Shown here: positions 8,841-16,428 of the stretch, one piece after another | Position numbering within the stretch: the first letter of the stretch is position 1 | Layout: every line of letters begins with the position of its first letter | Source: DAORHV01 sp964434575 | Lineage (GTDB): Bacteria > Patescibacteriota > Gracilibacteria > Peribacterales > Peribacteraceae | Direction of reading: 5' to 3' | NCBI GenBank assembly: GCA_964434575.1 | Contig: CAYSWB010000010.1 | Span: forward strand, 1 to 61,571 | Length of the DNA: 61,571 nt | Translations under genes and position numbers: made by a program | Notes under the pieces: model-generated | Told to the model about the DNA's origin: nothing | Database searches by the model: none | What the model saw: the letters and a program-made list of their open reading frames with translations, nothing else

Positions 8841-8869
8841 TTGACCGGGGTCCGGTCATTGAATATACT
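8841..8869 (+). promoter_or_regulatory. Promoter TTGACC-N17-TATACT of the efflux operon
   Basis: Nearly consensus sigma-70-type boxes with optimal 17-bp spacing. The transcript would have a 20-nt pyrimidine-rich leader (ataattcttacttcca) with no Shine-Dalgarno element. No clear palindromic operator was found, though MarR autoregulation here would be typical. Confidence 0.75.
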
Positions 8870-8896
8870 TTGCTTCCCTAATAATTCTTACTTCCA

Positions 8897-9343
8897 ATGA
8901 TGACGTCCCTCAGTCAGGACAAGCTCATCGACCTCGCGTTCAGCTTCAGCCGCATCATGCACCGCAAGATGGCCGAAGCGTCGCGCGACCAGCACTCCGT
9001 GAAGAACTGGCTCCAGATGCACGCGCTGTGCGTCATCGACGAGAAGCCCGGCATCACCATGAAGGATCTGGCCGGCGTGCTCATGATCACCGCCCCGACC
9101 GCGACCACGTTCGTCGGCCGCTTGGTCCGCCTGGGCTGCGTGCAGCGCGTCGCCGACCCCAAGAACCGCAAGCTCGTCAGGTTGCGCATCACCAACAAGG
9201 GGCGCCAACTCATGAAGGAGACGATGCAACGCCGCATGTCCGTCCTGCGCGCGGTCATCAGCCACCTTTCCGCCAAAGACCAAGCGGACCTTGCCCGCAT
9301 TTATCGCAAGCTCATCGATAGCCATTCCTCCCCCACCCAGTAA
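8897..9343 (+). CDS. MarR-family transcriptional regulator
   Basis: A 148-residue winged-helix protein. The recognition region is GITMKDLAGVLMITAPTATT (about residues 51-70), followed by the wing RVADPKNRKLVRLRITNKG, which fits MarR regulators, and by a C-terminal dimerisation helix. It starts with tandem ATGs (8897 or 8900). It is the first gene of the operon encoding a membrane-fusion protein, ABC ATPase and two permeases, 2 bp before the next gene, and is therefore the probable ligand-responsive repressor of that efflux system. Ligand unknown. Confidence 0.92.
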   Translation: MMTSLSQDKLIDLAFSFSRIMHRKMAEASRDQHSVKNWLQMHALCVIDEKPGITMKDLAGVLMITAPTATTFVGRLVRLGCVQRVADPKNRKLVRLRITNKGRQLMKETMQRRMSVLRAVISHLSAKDQADLARIYRKLIDSHSSPTQ

Positions 9344-9345
9344 CC

Positions 9346-11115
9346 ATGTCCATCGTTCGTTCCATCCTCGGTTTCCTCGGATCTTCCTGGCGCTTCGTGC
9401 GCAGGCACTTGTGGAAGTTCGTTCTTGGCGGCATCGCGCTGTTCATCGGCATGATCGTCTGGGCCGTTTCCCAGCCCAAGCAGCCGGTGTACGTCACGGC
9501 GACCGCGGTCCGCGGCGACCTGCTGCAGACCGTGGAAGCGGTCGGCACCGTGGTATCGGAGAAAGATCTCCAGCTGCAATTCCCGATCACCGATGTCGTC
9601 TCGAGCGTGTCCGTGAAGGAGGGTGACCGCGTGAAGGCCGGCCAGCGTCTTGCCAGCCTCCGCTCCGGCACCTTGTCCGCCAGCGTCGCTTCTGCGTCCG
9701 CCAACGTGGCTTCGGCCAAGGCCGCGCTGCAGGCGCTGATGGAAGGCGCGCGCCCCGAAGACATCGCCATCGCCGAGGCCAGCGTGGCCAACAAGCGCGC
9801 CGCGCTGGATGCCGCCCGCCAGTCGGCCATGAGTGCCGAAGCGAACTTGAAAACCTCCAAGCAGAAGCTTGCCGTGCTGCAATCCGAGGCCTCGACCGGT
9901 TTGTCCGGCCAGGTGACCAGCGCCAACAGCACCGTGTCGCAGCACCTCGCCAACGCCAAGACCGCGCTGAACGCCACGCTCGGCGTGTTCAACAGCAACG
10001 AAGTCCAGGATGCCATCGTGAAGAACCCCACCGGCGAATACGACGCCATCCGCTCCGGACGCACTTCGGCCGAGAACGCCATTTCGCTGCTGCAGTCTTC
10101 GGCGGTGAACGCGTCCGATTACCAGACCGCGCTGAAAAACCTCGAAAGCGCCCGCACCGTCGTCGGTCAGGCCGCCGACAACGTCAGCCGCTCCTATGAC
10201 TTCATCGCCAACCTGCAGCTGACCAGTTACTTTACGAATGCCAGCCGCGAGGCCCACAAGAGCACCATCGCCACGCAGAAGTCCAACGTCCAGGCCGCCT
10301 TCTCTGCGCTCGACAGCGCCGCCAAGAGCCTGCGTGACGCCTCTGCCAGCTACGACACCCGCATCGCCACCGAGCAGTCCGGCATCACCAGCCTGCAGGG
10401 CACGCTGGACCGCGCCAAGGCAGACATCTCCACCTTCGAGACGTCGCTGCAGATCGAGGAGGCCCAGCTGGCGCTGAAGAAGGCGCCCGCCCGCCAGACC
10501 GACATCGACTCCGCCCAGGCCCGCGTGCGCCAGGCCCAGGCCGATTTGGCCCGCGCCGCCGCGCAGTTCAACGACACGGTGCTCACCGCGCCGGTTGACG
10601 GCATGGTGACCCAGGTGAACGTGAAGACCGGTGAGATGCGTCCCAGCACGCTTCCGTCCATCACCATCCTCGGCAACACGCCGTACCGCATCGAGATGTT
10701 CGTGTCCGAAATCGACATCCCCAAGGTCCAGTTGAGCCAGAGCGGTTCCATCGAGCTCGACGCGTTCCGCGGACAGCCGTTGCCGCTGCGCGTGGGTGAG
10801 ATCGACCCGAGCGCGACCGACCGCGACGGCGTGCCCAAGTACCGCGTGAAGCTGGACTTCGCCTCCGTGAAGGACGGCCTGAAGATCGGCATGACCGGCG
10901 ACGCCGACATCGTGACCGGCATCCGCAAGGACGTGGTCAGCGTGCCGTTGCGCGCCGTGCTGGAGCGTGAGGGCAAGAAGATCGTCCGTATTCTGGGGGC
11001 CGACGGGAAGACCGTCGAGGAGCGCGAAGTGACCACCGGTATCGACGGCTCCAACGGCGAGATCGAGGTGACCGGCGTGAAGGAGGGCGAGACCATCGTC
11101 GTTCTTGTGAAATAA
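9346..11115 (+). CDS. Membrane-fusion (HlyD/MacA-like) efflux subunit
   Basis: The periplasmic-adaptor-like subunit of a MacAB-type ABC exporter, here probably spanning the cell-wall zone of a monoderm-type envelope. It has one N-terminal membrane helix (FVLGGIALFIGMIVWAVSQ, about residues 25-43), a lipoyl half (LLQTVEAVGTVVSEKDLQL), a very long Ala/Ser-rich coiled coil (about residues 100-400), the second lipoyl half (VLTAPVDGMVTQVNVKTGEM, ~408) and a C-terminal beta-barrel region. At 589 residues it is longer than MacA (about 370) because of the coiled coil. Its start follows the marR stop as taaccATG, with no Shine-Dalgarno, suggesting translational coupling. Confidence 0.9.
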   Translation: MSIVRSILGFLGSSWRFVRRHLWKFVLGGIALFIGMIVWAVSQPKQPVYVTATAVRGDLLQTVEAVGTVVSEKDLQLQFPITDVVSSVSVKEGDRVKAGQRLASLRSGTLSASVASASANVASAKAALQALMEGARPEDIAIAEASVANKRAALDAARQSAMSAEANLKTSKQKLAVLQSEASTGLSGQVTSANSTVSQHLANAKTALNATLGVFNSNEVQDAIVKNPTGEYDAIRSGRTSAENAISLLQSSAVNASDYQTALKNLESARTVVGQAADNVSRSYDFIANLQLTSYFTNASREAHKSTIATQKSNVQAAFSALDSAAKSLRDASASYDTRIATEQSGITSLQGTLDRAKADISTFETSLQIEEAQLALKKAPARQTDIDSAQARVRQAQADLARAAAQFNDTVLTAPVDGMVTQVNVKTGEMRPSTLPSITILGNTPYRIEMFVSEIDIPKVQLSQSGSIELDAFRGQPLPLRVGEIDPSATDRDGVPKYRVKLDFASVKDGLKIGMTGDADIVTGIRKDVVSVPLRAVLEREGKKIVRILGADGKTVEEREVTTGIDGSNGEIEVTGVKEGETIVVLVK

Positions 11116-11119
11116 CGCC

Positions 11120-11857
11120 ATGGAAAAGCACGCCTCCCCGCTCATCGAGATCCGCGGCCTCAGCAAATCGTACTTCAACGAAGGCATCGAGACGCCGGTG
11201 CTGCACTCGCTGGACCTGACCATCGAGAAAGGCGAATTCGTCGCCATCATGGGTCCGTCCGGTTCCGGCAAATCCACGCTCATGCAGATCCTGGGATTCC
11301 TGGATCTGCAGACCAGCGGCACGTACCTGTTCCAGGGCGAGCCGACCCAGCGCATGGATGACGACGATCTGGCCCGCATCCGCGCCACGCGCGTGAGCTT
11401 CGTGTTCCAGGCGTTCAACCTCCTGCCCCGCACCACCGTCACGCAGAACGTGATGCTGCCGCTGCTCTACCACCCCATCATCCCGGCCCGCGAGCGCACA
11501 GCGCGCGCGCTGAAAGCGGTGGAAACCGTGGGACTCGGCGACCGCGCCGACTATTTGAGCAGCCAGCTGTCCGGCGGACAGAAGCAGCGCGTGGCCATCG
11601 CCCGCGCGCTCGTCACCGATCCCGACGTCATCTTCGCCGACGAGCCGACCGGCAACTTGGACTCCGCTTCCGGCATCGCGGTCATGGAGGCCCTCCAGCA
11701 GCTGCATAAGGACGGTCACACCATCATCCTGGTCACCCATGAGCGCGGCACGGCCGAACACGCCGAGCGCATCATCAACATCAAGGACGGCCACATCGAA
11801 TCCGATTCCCGCTCCTTCCAGCGCAAGTTCGCCGGCAAGGGCAAGGAACTGAAGTAA
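11120..11857 (+). CDS. ABC exporter ATPase (MacB/LolD type)
   Basis: The nucleotide-binding subunit that powers the exporter. It has Walker A GPSGSGKST (about residues 50-58), signature LSGGQKQRVAIARAL (~153), and Walker B VIFADEPTGNLDS with the D-loop typical of the MacB/LolD/FtsE subfamily, followed by H-loop VTHER. Its 245 residues are normal. It sits 4 bp after the adaptor gene and 2 bp before the first permease, so the four genes form one transcription unit. Confidence 0.97.
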   Translation: MEKHASPLIEIRGLSKSYFNEGIETPVLHSLDLTIEKGEFVAIMGPSGSGKSTLMQILGFLDLQTSGTYLFQGEPTQRMDDDDLARIRATRVSFVFQAFNLLPRTTVTQNVMLPLLYHPIIPARERTARALKAVETVGLGDRADYLSSQLSGGQKQRVAIARALVTDPDVIFADEPTGNLDSASGIAVMEALQQLHKDGHTIILVTHERGTAEHAERIINIKDGHIESDSRSFQRKFAGKGKELK

Positions 11858-11859
11858 CC

Positions 11860-13086
11860 ATGCGCATCTCCGACACACTGAAAACGGCCATGAAAGCGGT
11901 GGGCGTGAACCGCTCCAGGGCCGCGCTGACCATGCTCGGCATCGTCATCGGCGTGGGGTCCGTGGTGCTCATGAGCTCCATCGGCGCCAGCATGCAGGGC
12001 GTGATCCTGGGGCAAATTTCCAGCCTGGGTTCCCGCAGCATGGTCATTTTCCCGGGCTCCAGCGACGGCGGCCCGAACCCGCTCGCCACCGGATCCGACA
12101 GCCTGACGTTCGATGACGTGGAGGCGCTCAAGCGCCTGGCGACCATCGAGACCGTCGCCCCGGTCATCTTCGTTCCCGGCACCTCCTCGTACGGCAACGA
12201 AGAGGCCACACCGCGCGTCCTGGGAGTCGTGTCGTATTTCTTCGAAAACCAGAACATCTATTTGGACGAAGGCCGGCTGATCGACGACGCCGACAACGAG
12301 GGTGCCAAGTCGGTGGCGGTGTTGGGTTCCGACGCGCGCGAGAAGCTCTTCGGCCAGAACGATCCGCTCGGTAAGCGCGTGAAGATCGGCGAATCGCATT
12401 TCACCGTGGTCGGCACCATCAAGCCGCTGGGATCGCAGTTCTTCCAGAACGTGGACGACCGCATTTACGTGCCGTACCAGACCGCCCGCCAGCTCACGGG
12501 GCAAAAGTACGTGAACTACGTGACCATGCGCTCGGTGGTGAACACCGACCTTGCACTTGATGACGTGGAGTCGCTCCTTCGCCAGCGTCACAAGATCGAC
12601 AATCCCGAGGAAGACCCGAAGAAGGACGACTTCGCCGTGCGCAGCTCGTCGCAGGCCAACGATATCTTGGGCGGCGTGTCGCTGGGACTCACGCTCTTTA
12701 TCACCACCGTGGCCAGCATTTCGCTGCTGGTCGGCGGCATCGGCATCATGAACATCATGATCGTGTCCGTGACCGAGCGCACCCGAGAGATCGGTTTGCG
12801 CAAGGCCGTGGGCGCCACCCGCCGCGACATCCTGCTGCAATTCTTGGCAGAAGCCGTCTTCCTGACGCTGGTGGGCGGAGCGATCGGCGCGATCGGCGGC
12901 GTGGCTCTCGCCTGGTTCGCGGCGGCCATCGTGAAAAACATCCTGGCCACCTACGTGTTCGTCATTTCCTGGAACGCCATCGCCGCGGCCTTCGCCATGG
13001 CGGCCGTGACGGGTCTGGTGTTCGGCATCGCGCCCGCCCGCCGCGCCGCGAACTTGAGTCCCATGGAATCCCTCCGTTACGAATAA
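11860..13086 (+). CDS. MacB-like ABC permease (first of pair)
   Basis: A 408-residue permease of the MacB/FtsX type. It has an N-terminal membrane helix (ALTMLGIVIGVGSVVLMSSI), a large extracytoplasmic MacB-PCD domain (about residues 45-260), and three C-terminal helices beginning GLTLFITTVASISLLVGGIG. The coupling segment VTERTREIGLRKAVGATRRD and the ending NLSPMESLRYE are family hallmarks. Its stop codon overlaps the ATG of the second permease (TAATG), implying coupled translation and a heterodimeric membrane unit. Confidence 0.95.
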   Translation: MRISDTLKTAMKAVGVNRSRAALTMLGIVIGVGSVVLMSSIGASMQGVILGQISSLGSRSMVIFPGSSDGGPNPLATGSDSLTFDDVEALKRLATIETVAPVIFVPGTSSYGNEEATPRVLGVVSYFFENQNIYLDEGRLIDDADNEGAKSVAVLGSDAREKLFGQNDPLGKRVKIGESHFTVVGTIKPLGSQFFQNVDDRIYVPYQTARQLTGQKYVNYVTMRSVVNTDLALDDVESLLRQRHKIDNPEEDPKKDDFAVRSSSQANDILGGVSLGLTLFITTVASISLLVGGIGIMNIMIVSVTERTREIGLRKAVGATRRDILLQFLAEAVFLTLVGGAIGAIGGVALAWFAAAIVKNILATYVFVISWNAIAAAFAMAAVTGLVFGIAPARRAANLSPMESLRYE

Positions 13087-14300
13087 TGCTCCTCCGCGAC
13101 ACCATCCGCATCGCCTTCGGCGGCATCACGGTGAACCGCACCCGGTCGATGCTGACCATGCTCGGCATCATCATCGGCGTGGGGTCGGTCGTGCTCATGG
13201 TGAGCATCGGCAACAGCTTCCAGAACTACATCCTGGACCAGATCGAGTCCATCGGCACCGGCACCGTGGACGTGTTCCCGACCGGTCTGGAGAAGTTCGG
13301 CAAGAACCTCGATTCGCTCACCCTGGACGATTTCGAAGAGGTTCAAAAACTCTCCACGGTCTCGAACGCCGCGCCCATCATCCTCATCAGCCGTCCGGTG
13401 GCGTACGGCAAAGAGGAGGTTTCGCCGATGGTCATGGGCACGCGCCGCGAGATTTTCGCCAACTACGGCCTGAAGCTCGAAAGCGGCCGCATGCTGGAGC
13501 CGGGTGACGACGAAGGAGCCAAGTTCGTGGCGGTGTTGTCGTACCAGACCGCGCTGGACCTGTTCGGTAACGTCGACCCGCTGGGCAAGAAGATCAAGAT
13601 CGGCGAGTTCCCGTTCACGGTGGTCGGCGTGCTCCAGAGCATGGGCTCGCTGCTGTTGTCGGACTTAGACAAGCCCGTCTACGTGCCGTTCTCCACAGCC
13701 CGCGCCGTCACGGGCCAGAAATACCTCACGTACATGACGCTGAAAGCCGTGGGCGACCCCGCCATCGCGACCGAGGACGTGAAGCTGCTGCTGCGCCAGC
13801 AGCACCGCATCGACAATCCCGAAGACGATCCGGATAAAGACGACTTCATCGCCCGCAGTTCCGAGCAGGTCACGGGCATCGTGAACTCCGTCACGCTGGG
13901 ACTGACGGTGTTCCTCTCGCTGGTCGCCGCCATCTCGCTGCTGGTCGGCGGCATCGGCATCATGAACATCATGTTGGTGTCCGTCACCGAGCGCACCCGC
14001 GAGATCGGCCTCCGCAAAGCCGTGGGTGCTCGGAAGATCGATATCCTGCTTCAGTTCCTCTTCGAGGCCGTGTCGCTCACCGTCACCGGTGGCGCCATCG
14101 GCATTCTCGGCGGGGGCGGGCTGGGTTGGTTGCTGGCCAAGGTCGCGTCCAGCGCGCTGGGTCCCGTTCCGTACTCCATGTCGTTGTCGTCCATCCTGAT
14201 GGCGCTCGGCATGGCGGTGGGAATCGGTTTGGTCTTCGGCATCTTTCCGGCCAAGCGGGCCGCGAACTTAAGCCCGATGGAAGCGCTGCGATACGAGTAA
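13086..14300 (+). CDS. MacB-like ABC permease (second of pair)
   Basis: A paralogue of the preceding gene (404 residues) with the same plan: TM1 (MLTMLGIIIGVGSVVLMVSI), MacB-PCD domain, three C-terminal helices, the VTERTREIGLRKAVGARKID coupling motif and the end NLSPMEALRYE. The pair probably arose by tandem duplication and forms a heterodimer driven by the ATPase at 11120. It is the last gene of the efflux operon and is followed by a hairpin. Confidence 0.95.
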   Translation: MLLRDTIRIAFGGITVNRTRSMLTMLGIIIGVGSVVLMVSIGNSFQNYILDQIESIGTGTVDVFPTGLEKFGKNLDSLTLDDFEEVQKLSTVSNAAPIILISRPVAYGKEEVSPMVMGTRREIFANYGLKLESGRMLEPGDDEGAKFVAVLSYQTALDLFGNVDPLGKKIKIGEFPFTVVGVLQSMGSLLLSDLDKPVYVPFSTARAVTGQKYLTYMTLKAVGDPAIATEDVKLLLRQQHRIDNPEDDPDKDDFIARSSEQVTGIVNSVTLGLTVFLSLVAAISLLVGGIGIMNIMLVSVTERTREIGLRKAVGARKIDILLQFLFEAVSLTVTGGAIGILGGGGLGWLLAKVASSALGPVPYSMSLSSILMALGMAVGIGLVFGIFPAKRAANLSPMEALRYE

Positions 14301-14311
14301 GCACAAAAAAA

Positions 14312-14336
14312 CCACCCGGGTCGAAACCGCGGGTGG
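14312..14336 (-). terminator. Terminator between efflux operon and histone-like gene
   Basis: Arms ccacccg and cgggtgg with an internal ggt/acc pairing. On the minus strand it is followed by seven T, so it is a good intrinsic terminator for the gene at 14356; on the plus strand it is followed by only a weak cctttg, but may also end the efflux operon. Confidence 0.8.
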
Positions 14337-14355
14337 CCTTTGACGTCGGAGGAAA

Positions 14356-14520
14356 TTAGCAGTCGCAGCCGTAGACGGTCTGGCGCTTGTTCTCCTTGCA
14401 GCGCCAAGCAGCCTTCTTGACCATGTCCTCGCAAGCCTTGGCGAGGGCATCGCAGAAGTCGCCGCCGCAGCGGAGATCCATCTTCGAGAGCATTTCCTTA
14501 ACGTGAGACTGGACGATCAT
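14356..14520 (-). CDS. Small histone-fold protein (DUF1931-like)
   Basis: A 54-residue basic protein, MIVQSHVKEMLSKMDLRCGG to KRQTVYGCDC. The pattern SxVKExLxxMxxRxxGDFxxAL, a long middle helix (ALAKACEDMVKKAAWRCKEN) and the KRQTV loop match the DUF1931 histone fold of archaea and some bacteria, in which the R-T pair of loop 2 contacts DNA. The third helix is nearly absent. Six cysteines in 54 residues is odd. The start is set by a promoter at 14554-14583 with a 27-nt leader rich in pyrimidines and no Shine-Dalgarno; an in-frame upstream extension to 14865 lies outside that transcript. It probably dimerises and binds DNA, but this is inferred from homology by eye. Confidence 0.72.
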   Translation of the reverse strand: MIVQSHVKEMLSKMDLRCGGDFCDALAKACEDMVKKAAWRCKENKRQTVYGCDC

Positions 14521-14553
14521 GGGAATAAAGAGAGAAGAAATAAAGCGGAACGG

Positions 14554-14583
14554 ATTGTAGGAGGCGAACGGGGTGCGATACAA
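14554..14583 (-). promoter_or_regulatory. Promoter TTGTAT-N18-TACAAT of histone-like gene
   Basis: Read on the minus strand. It places transcription start near 14547 and excludes the longer upstream reading frame. Confidence 0.6.
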
Positions 14584-14604
14584 CCCCATTTCGGCAGATC
14601 GTCG

Positions 14605-14633
14605 TTGAGTCGGAGTGGCTAGTGTCGTACAAT
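14605..14633 (+). promoter_or_regulatory. Promoter-like TTGAGT-N17-TACAAT with no obvious gene
   Basis: Well-formed boxes on the plus strand. Downstream to 14841 there is no convincing reading frame, so this could drive a small RNA or read through to the tRNA-Tyr. The 14560-14841 stretch otherwise holds nothing I can recognise. Confidence 0.4.
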
Positions 14634-14841
14634 CCTGCCGGACCATCGATTTTTCGCATAAGCTTGCCATTTTCTCGGCATGCATTGGAAAGTTGGCATC
14701 TTCGGCCAATGATGGTGTATGGCTGCTTCCGAGCGTTTCCGTCAACCGGCTGTTGCAGGCCGTGAAGTCAATCGTCTTCGACATTTCGCCGTCCAGCCAA
14801 CGGCCTTTTCGTGCACGCATGATCGCGTTGGAGCAAACCCA

Positions 14842-14870
14842 TTGAACGTCGGCGGCAAACCCCATAGAAT
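14842..14870 (+). promoter_or_regulatory. Promoter TTGAAC-N17-TAGAAT of tRNA-Tyr
   Basis: Correctly spaced boxes ending 39 bp before the mature 5' end of tRNA-Tyr. Confidence 0.65.
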
Positions 14871-14909
14871 CCCCTGGCTCCCGTTCTTTCACGCGCAGCA
14901 TCGTTTCAT

Positions 14910-14995
14910 GGGTCGGTACCGAAGCAGTCAAACGGACCTGACTGTAAATCAGGTGGCTCACGCCTTCGTGGGTGCAATTCCCACCCGGCCCACCA
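14910..14995 (+). tRNA. tRNA-Tyr (GTA), CCA encoded
   Basis: Acceptor GGGTCGG (14910-14916) pairs with CCGGCCC (14985-14991), discriminator A, then encoded CCA. Anticodon stem CCTGA/TCAGG encloses CTGTAAA, giving anticodon GTA at 14944-14946. A long variable arm (14954-14967, ggc/gcc stem) is the type II feature expected for bacterial tRNA-Tyr. The T loop is TGCAATT, so the usual T at position 55 is replaced by G. Confidence 0.96.
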
Positions 14996-15002
14996 CGAAC
15001 AT

Positions 15003-15031
15003 GTTGCGCGACGGAGAGAATTCTTTACAGT
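15003..15031 (+). promoter_or_regulatory. Promoter TTGCGC-N17-TACAGT
   Basis: The -10 TACAGT is 8 nt before ATG 15040, predicting a leaderless mRNA for the small acidic orphan. Confidence 0.55.
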
Positions 15032-15039
15032 GGAAGCAC

Positions 15040-15267
15040 ATGGGTATTGAAGCAGAAGAATCGCTGGCAGAGCCTGACGCCAACGACGTGGCGGAGTTCG
15101 TCGACAGCGACTTCGTGCTCGATGAAGTTCCAAACACGCTTCGCGACGAAGTGCAGCAGGTGCGTCTCATCCTGATCAGCGCCGCATCGAACCCGCCGGC
15201 AGCAGACCTTGCCGGATTGAAGCGCCGCCTGGCGGACCGCGTGCAGCCTCCCTCGGTGGAGGCGTAG
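15040..15267 (+). CDS. Small acidic orphan protein
   Basis: A 75-residue protein with no recognised family. The first half is strongly acidic (EAEESLAEPDANDVAEFVDS, then DFVLDEVPN), followed by a helix with basic residues (AGLKRRLADRV). No signal peptide or membrane segment. A start at 15001 is possible but would lie only 5 bp after the tRNA CCA and inside the promoter, so 15040 is preferred. The stop codon overlaps the -10 box of the next gene. Confidence 0.6.
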   Translation: MGIEAEESLAEPDANDVAEFVDSDFVLDEVPNTLRDEVQQVRLILISAASNPPAADLAGLKRRLADRVQPPSVEA

Positions 15268-15270
15268 TAT
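15265..15270 (+). promoter_or_regulatory. -10 box TAGTAT of acyltransferase gene
   Basis: TAGTAT begins in the TAG stop of the preceding gene and is followed by 6 nt and the ATG at 15277. Confidence 0.45.
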
Positions 15271-15276
15271 CCGGGC

Positions 15277-16428
15277 ATGCCTCCCGGTGCCAGCCGCCTG
15301 CCGATGATCGATGCGCTGCGCGGATATGCCATCGCGTTCGTGTTCGGCGTACATGTCATCGGACCGCTGGTGCCATGGGAGCTGGGATTGTTCCGCATAG
15401 GCGGCCTGCCGTTTTCCCCGCTGATGCCGCTGCATGCGGGCATTTACGCGGTGCAGCTGTTCTTCGTCCTGTCTGGATTCGTCCTCTATCTGCCCTACGC
15501 GCAGGGACGGCGCCAGATGCGGTCCGGCCGGGACGTCCGTGAGTATCTGTGGCGGCGCTGCACGCGGCTGATGCCCTTGTTTTGGCTGGCCGTGCTGGTG
15601 CCCATGGTCCTCATGTTCGGCTGGCAACCGCTGCACGACCGCGTCGGGCAATTGGTGCCCATGCTGACGATGACGTTCCCGTTCTTCCAAAAAACCTTCT
15701 ATCCGCAGTACAACTTCACGCTGTGGTCGCTGGGCATCGAATTCTGGCTGTCGCTTTCGCTGCCTCTCGTGGTGCCGCTGGTCCGCAGGTTCGGCATCGG
15801 GCGCGTCGTGCTGGGGGCGATATTGCTTTCCCTCTGCACGCGTTTCGCCGCCATGCTGACCGTGCGCACGTTTGGTTTCAACGTCCTCATGAGCGGGCCG
15901 TTTTCACAGCTGGATACGTTCGTCTTCGGCGTGGCGCTCGCGCATCTGTGGGTGCACCCCGTTGCCTCGCCGAAGCCGCTGCGCGACCTGCTCGCGGGCT
16001 GCACGATGCTCGTGATCGCGGGGTTCATGACCGATTGGGTCAACCTGCACGTGGTGCCGTGGGGTTCCTCCGCGCTCACGCGTCTTCTGGTGGCTGCAGG
16101 AATGGCGCTCATGACGCACGGGCTGCTGTGGCTGGATTGGAAAGCCATCGCGAACCCGGTCGCCAGGCAGGCCGGCCGCATGTGCTATTCCCTCTACGTG
16201 TGGCACGTCCCCGTGCTGGTGTCGCTGCTTCCCGACGTGGCAGGCCGCACCGTGCCGGCGCTGTGCGCGTACGTGGCGGTGCTCATCGCGGTGGCCACGC
16301 TCAGTTACCGCTACGTGGAATTCGGCCACGTCGCGGACGCGAGCAGCCTGTTCGATTTCCCCCGGCTGCGCCGCAAAACGCCGCCTCCCGGGAAGGAGAC
16401 GGCGTCGTTGCGATTGGTTGCGGGCTGA
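15277..16428 (+). CDS. Acyltransferase 3 family membrane protein (OafA/YrhL type)
   Basis: An integral membrane O-acyltransferase that typically acetylates sugars of the cell surface. The 383-residue protein has about ten hydrophobic helices. The N-terminal MIDALRGYAIAFVFGVHV carries the family's LRG-A and helix-H pattern; FFVLSGFVLYLPYA and the conserved ARG-like RRCTRLMPLFW follow, and SLGIEFWLS matches the WSL-E motif. It lacks an SGNH domain. The target is unknown, though the reductase at 7952 hints at surface-sugar chemistry. Its last codons include a hairpin that acts as terminator for the convergent gene, whose stop codon directly abuts this one. Confidence 0.93.
   Translation: MPPGASRLPMIDALRGYAIAFVFGVHVIGPLVPWELGLFRIGGLPFSPLMPLHAGIYAVQLFFVLSGFVLYLPYAQGRRQMRSGRDVREYLWRRCTRLMPLFWLAVLVPMVLMFGWQPLHDRVGQLVPMLTMTFPFFQKTFYPQYNFTLWSLGIEFWLSLSLPLVVPLVRRFGIGRVVLGAILLSLCTRFAAMLTVRTFGFNVLMSGPFSQLDTFVFGVALAHLWVHPVASPKPLRDLLAGCTMLVIAGFMTDWVNLHVVPWGSSALTRLLVAAGMALMTHGLLWLDWKAIANPVARQAGRMCYSLYVWHVPVLVSLLPDVAGRTVPALCAYVAVLIAVATLSYRYVEFGHVADASSLFDFPRLRRKTPPPGKETASLRLVAG
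16378..16406 (-). terminator. Terminator for the haloperoxidase gene inside the acyltransferase gene
   Basis: On the minus strand acgccgtctcc and ggaggcggcgt pair (one wobble) around ttccc and are followed by tttt. It lies 22 bp beyond the minus-strand stop and wholly within the coding end of the convergent gene. Confidence 0.7.

Noticed and set aside
14521..14865. N-terminal extension of the histone-like gene
   Set aside because: A promoter at 14554-14583 starts transcription inside it; the extension overlaps the tRNA-Tyr promoter and has no recognisable domain.
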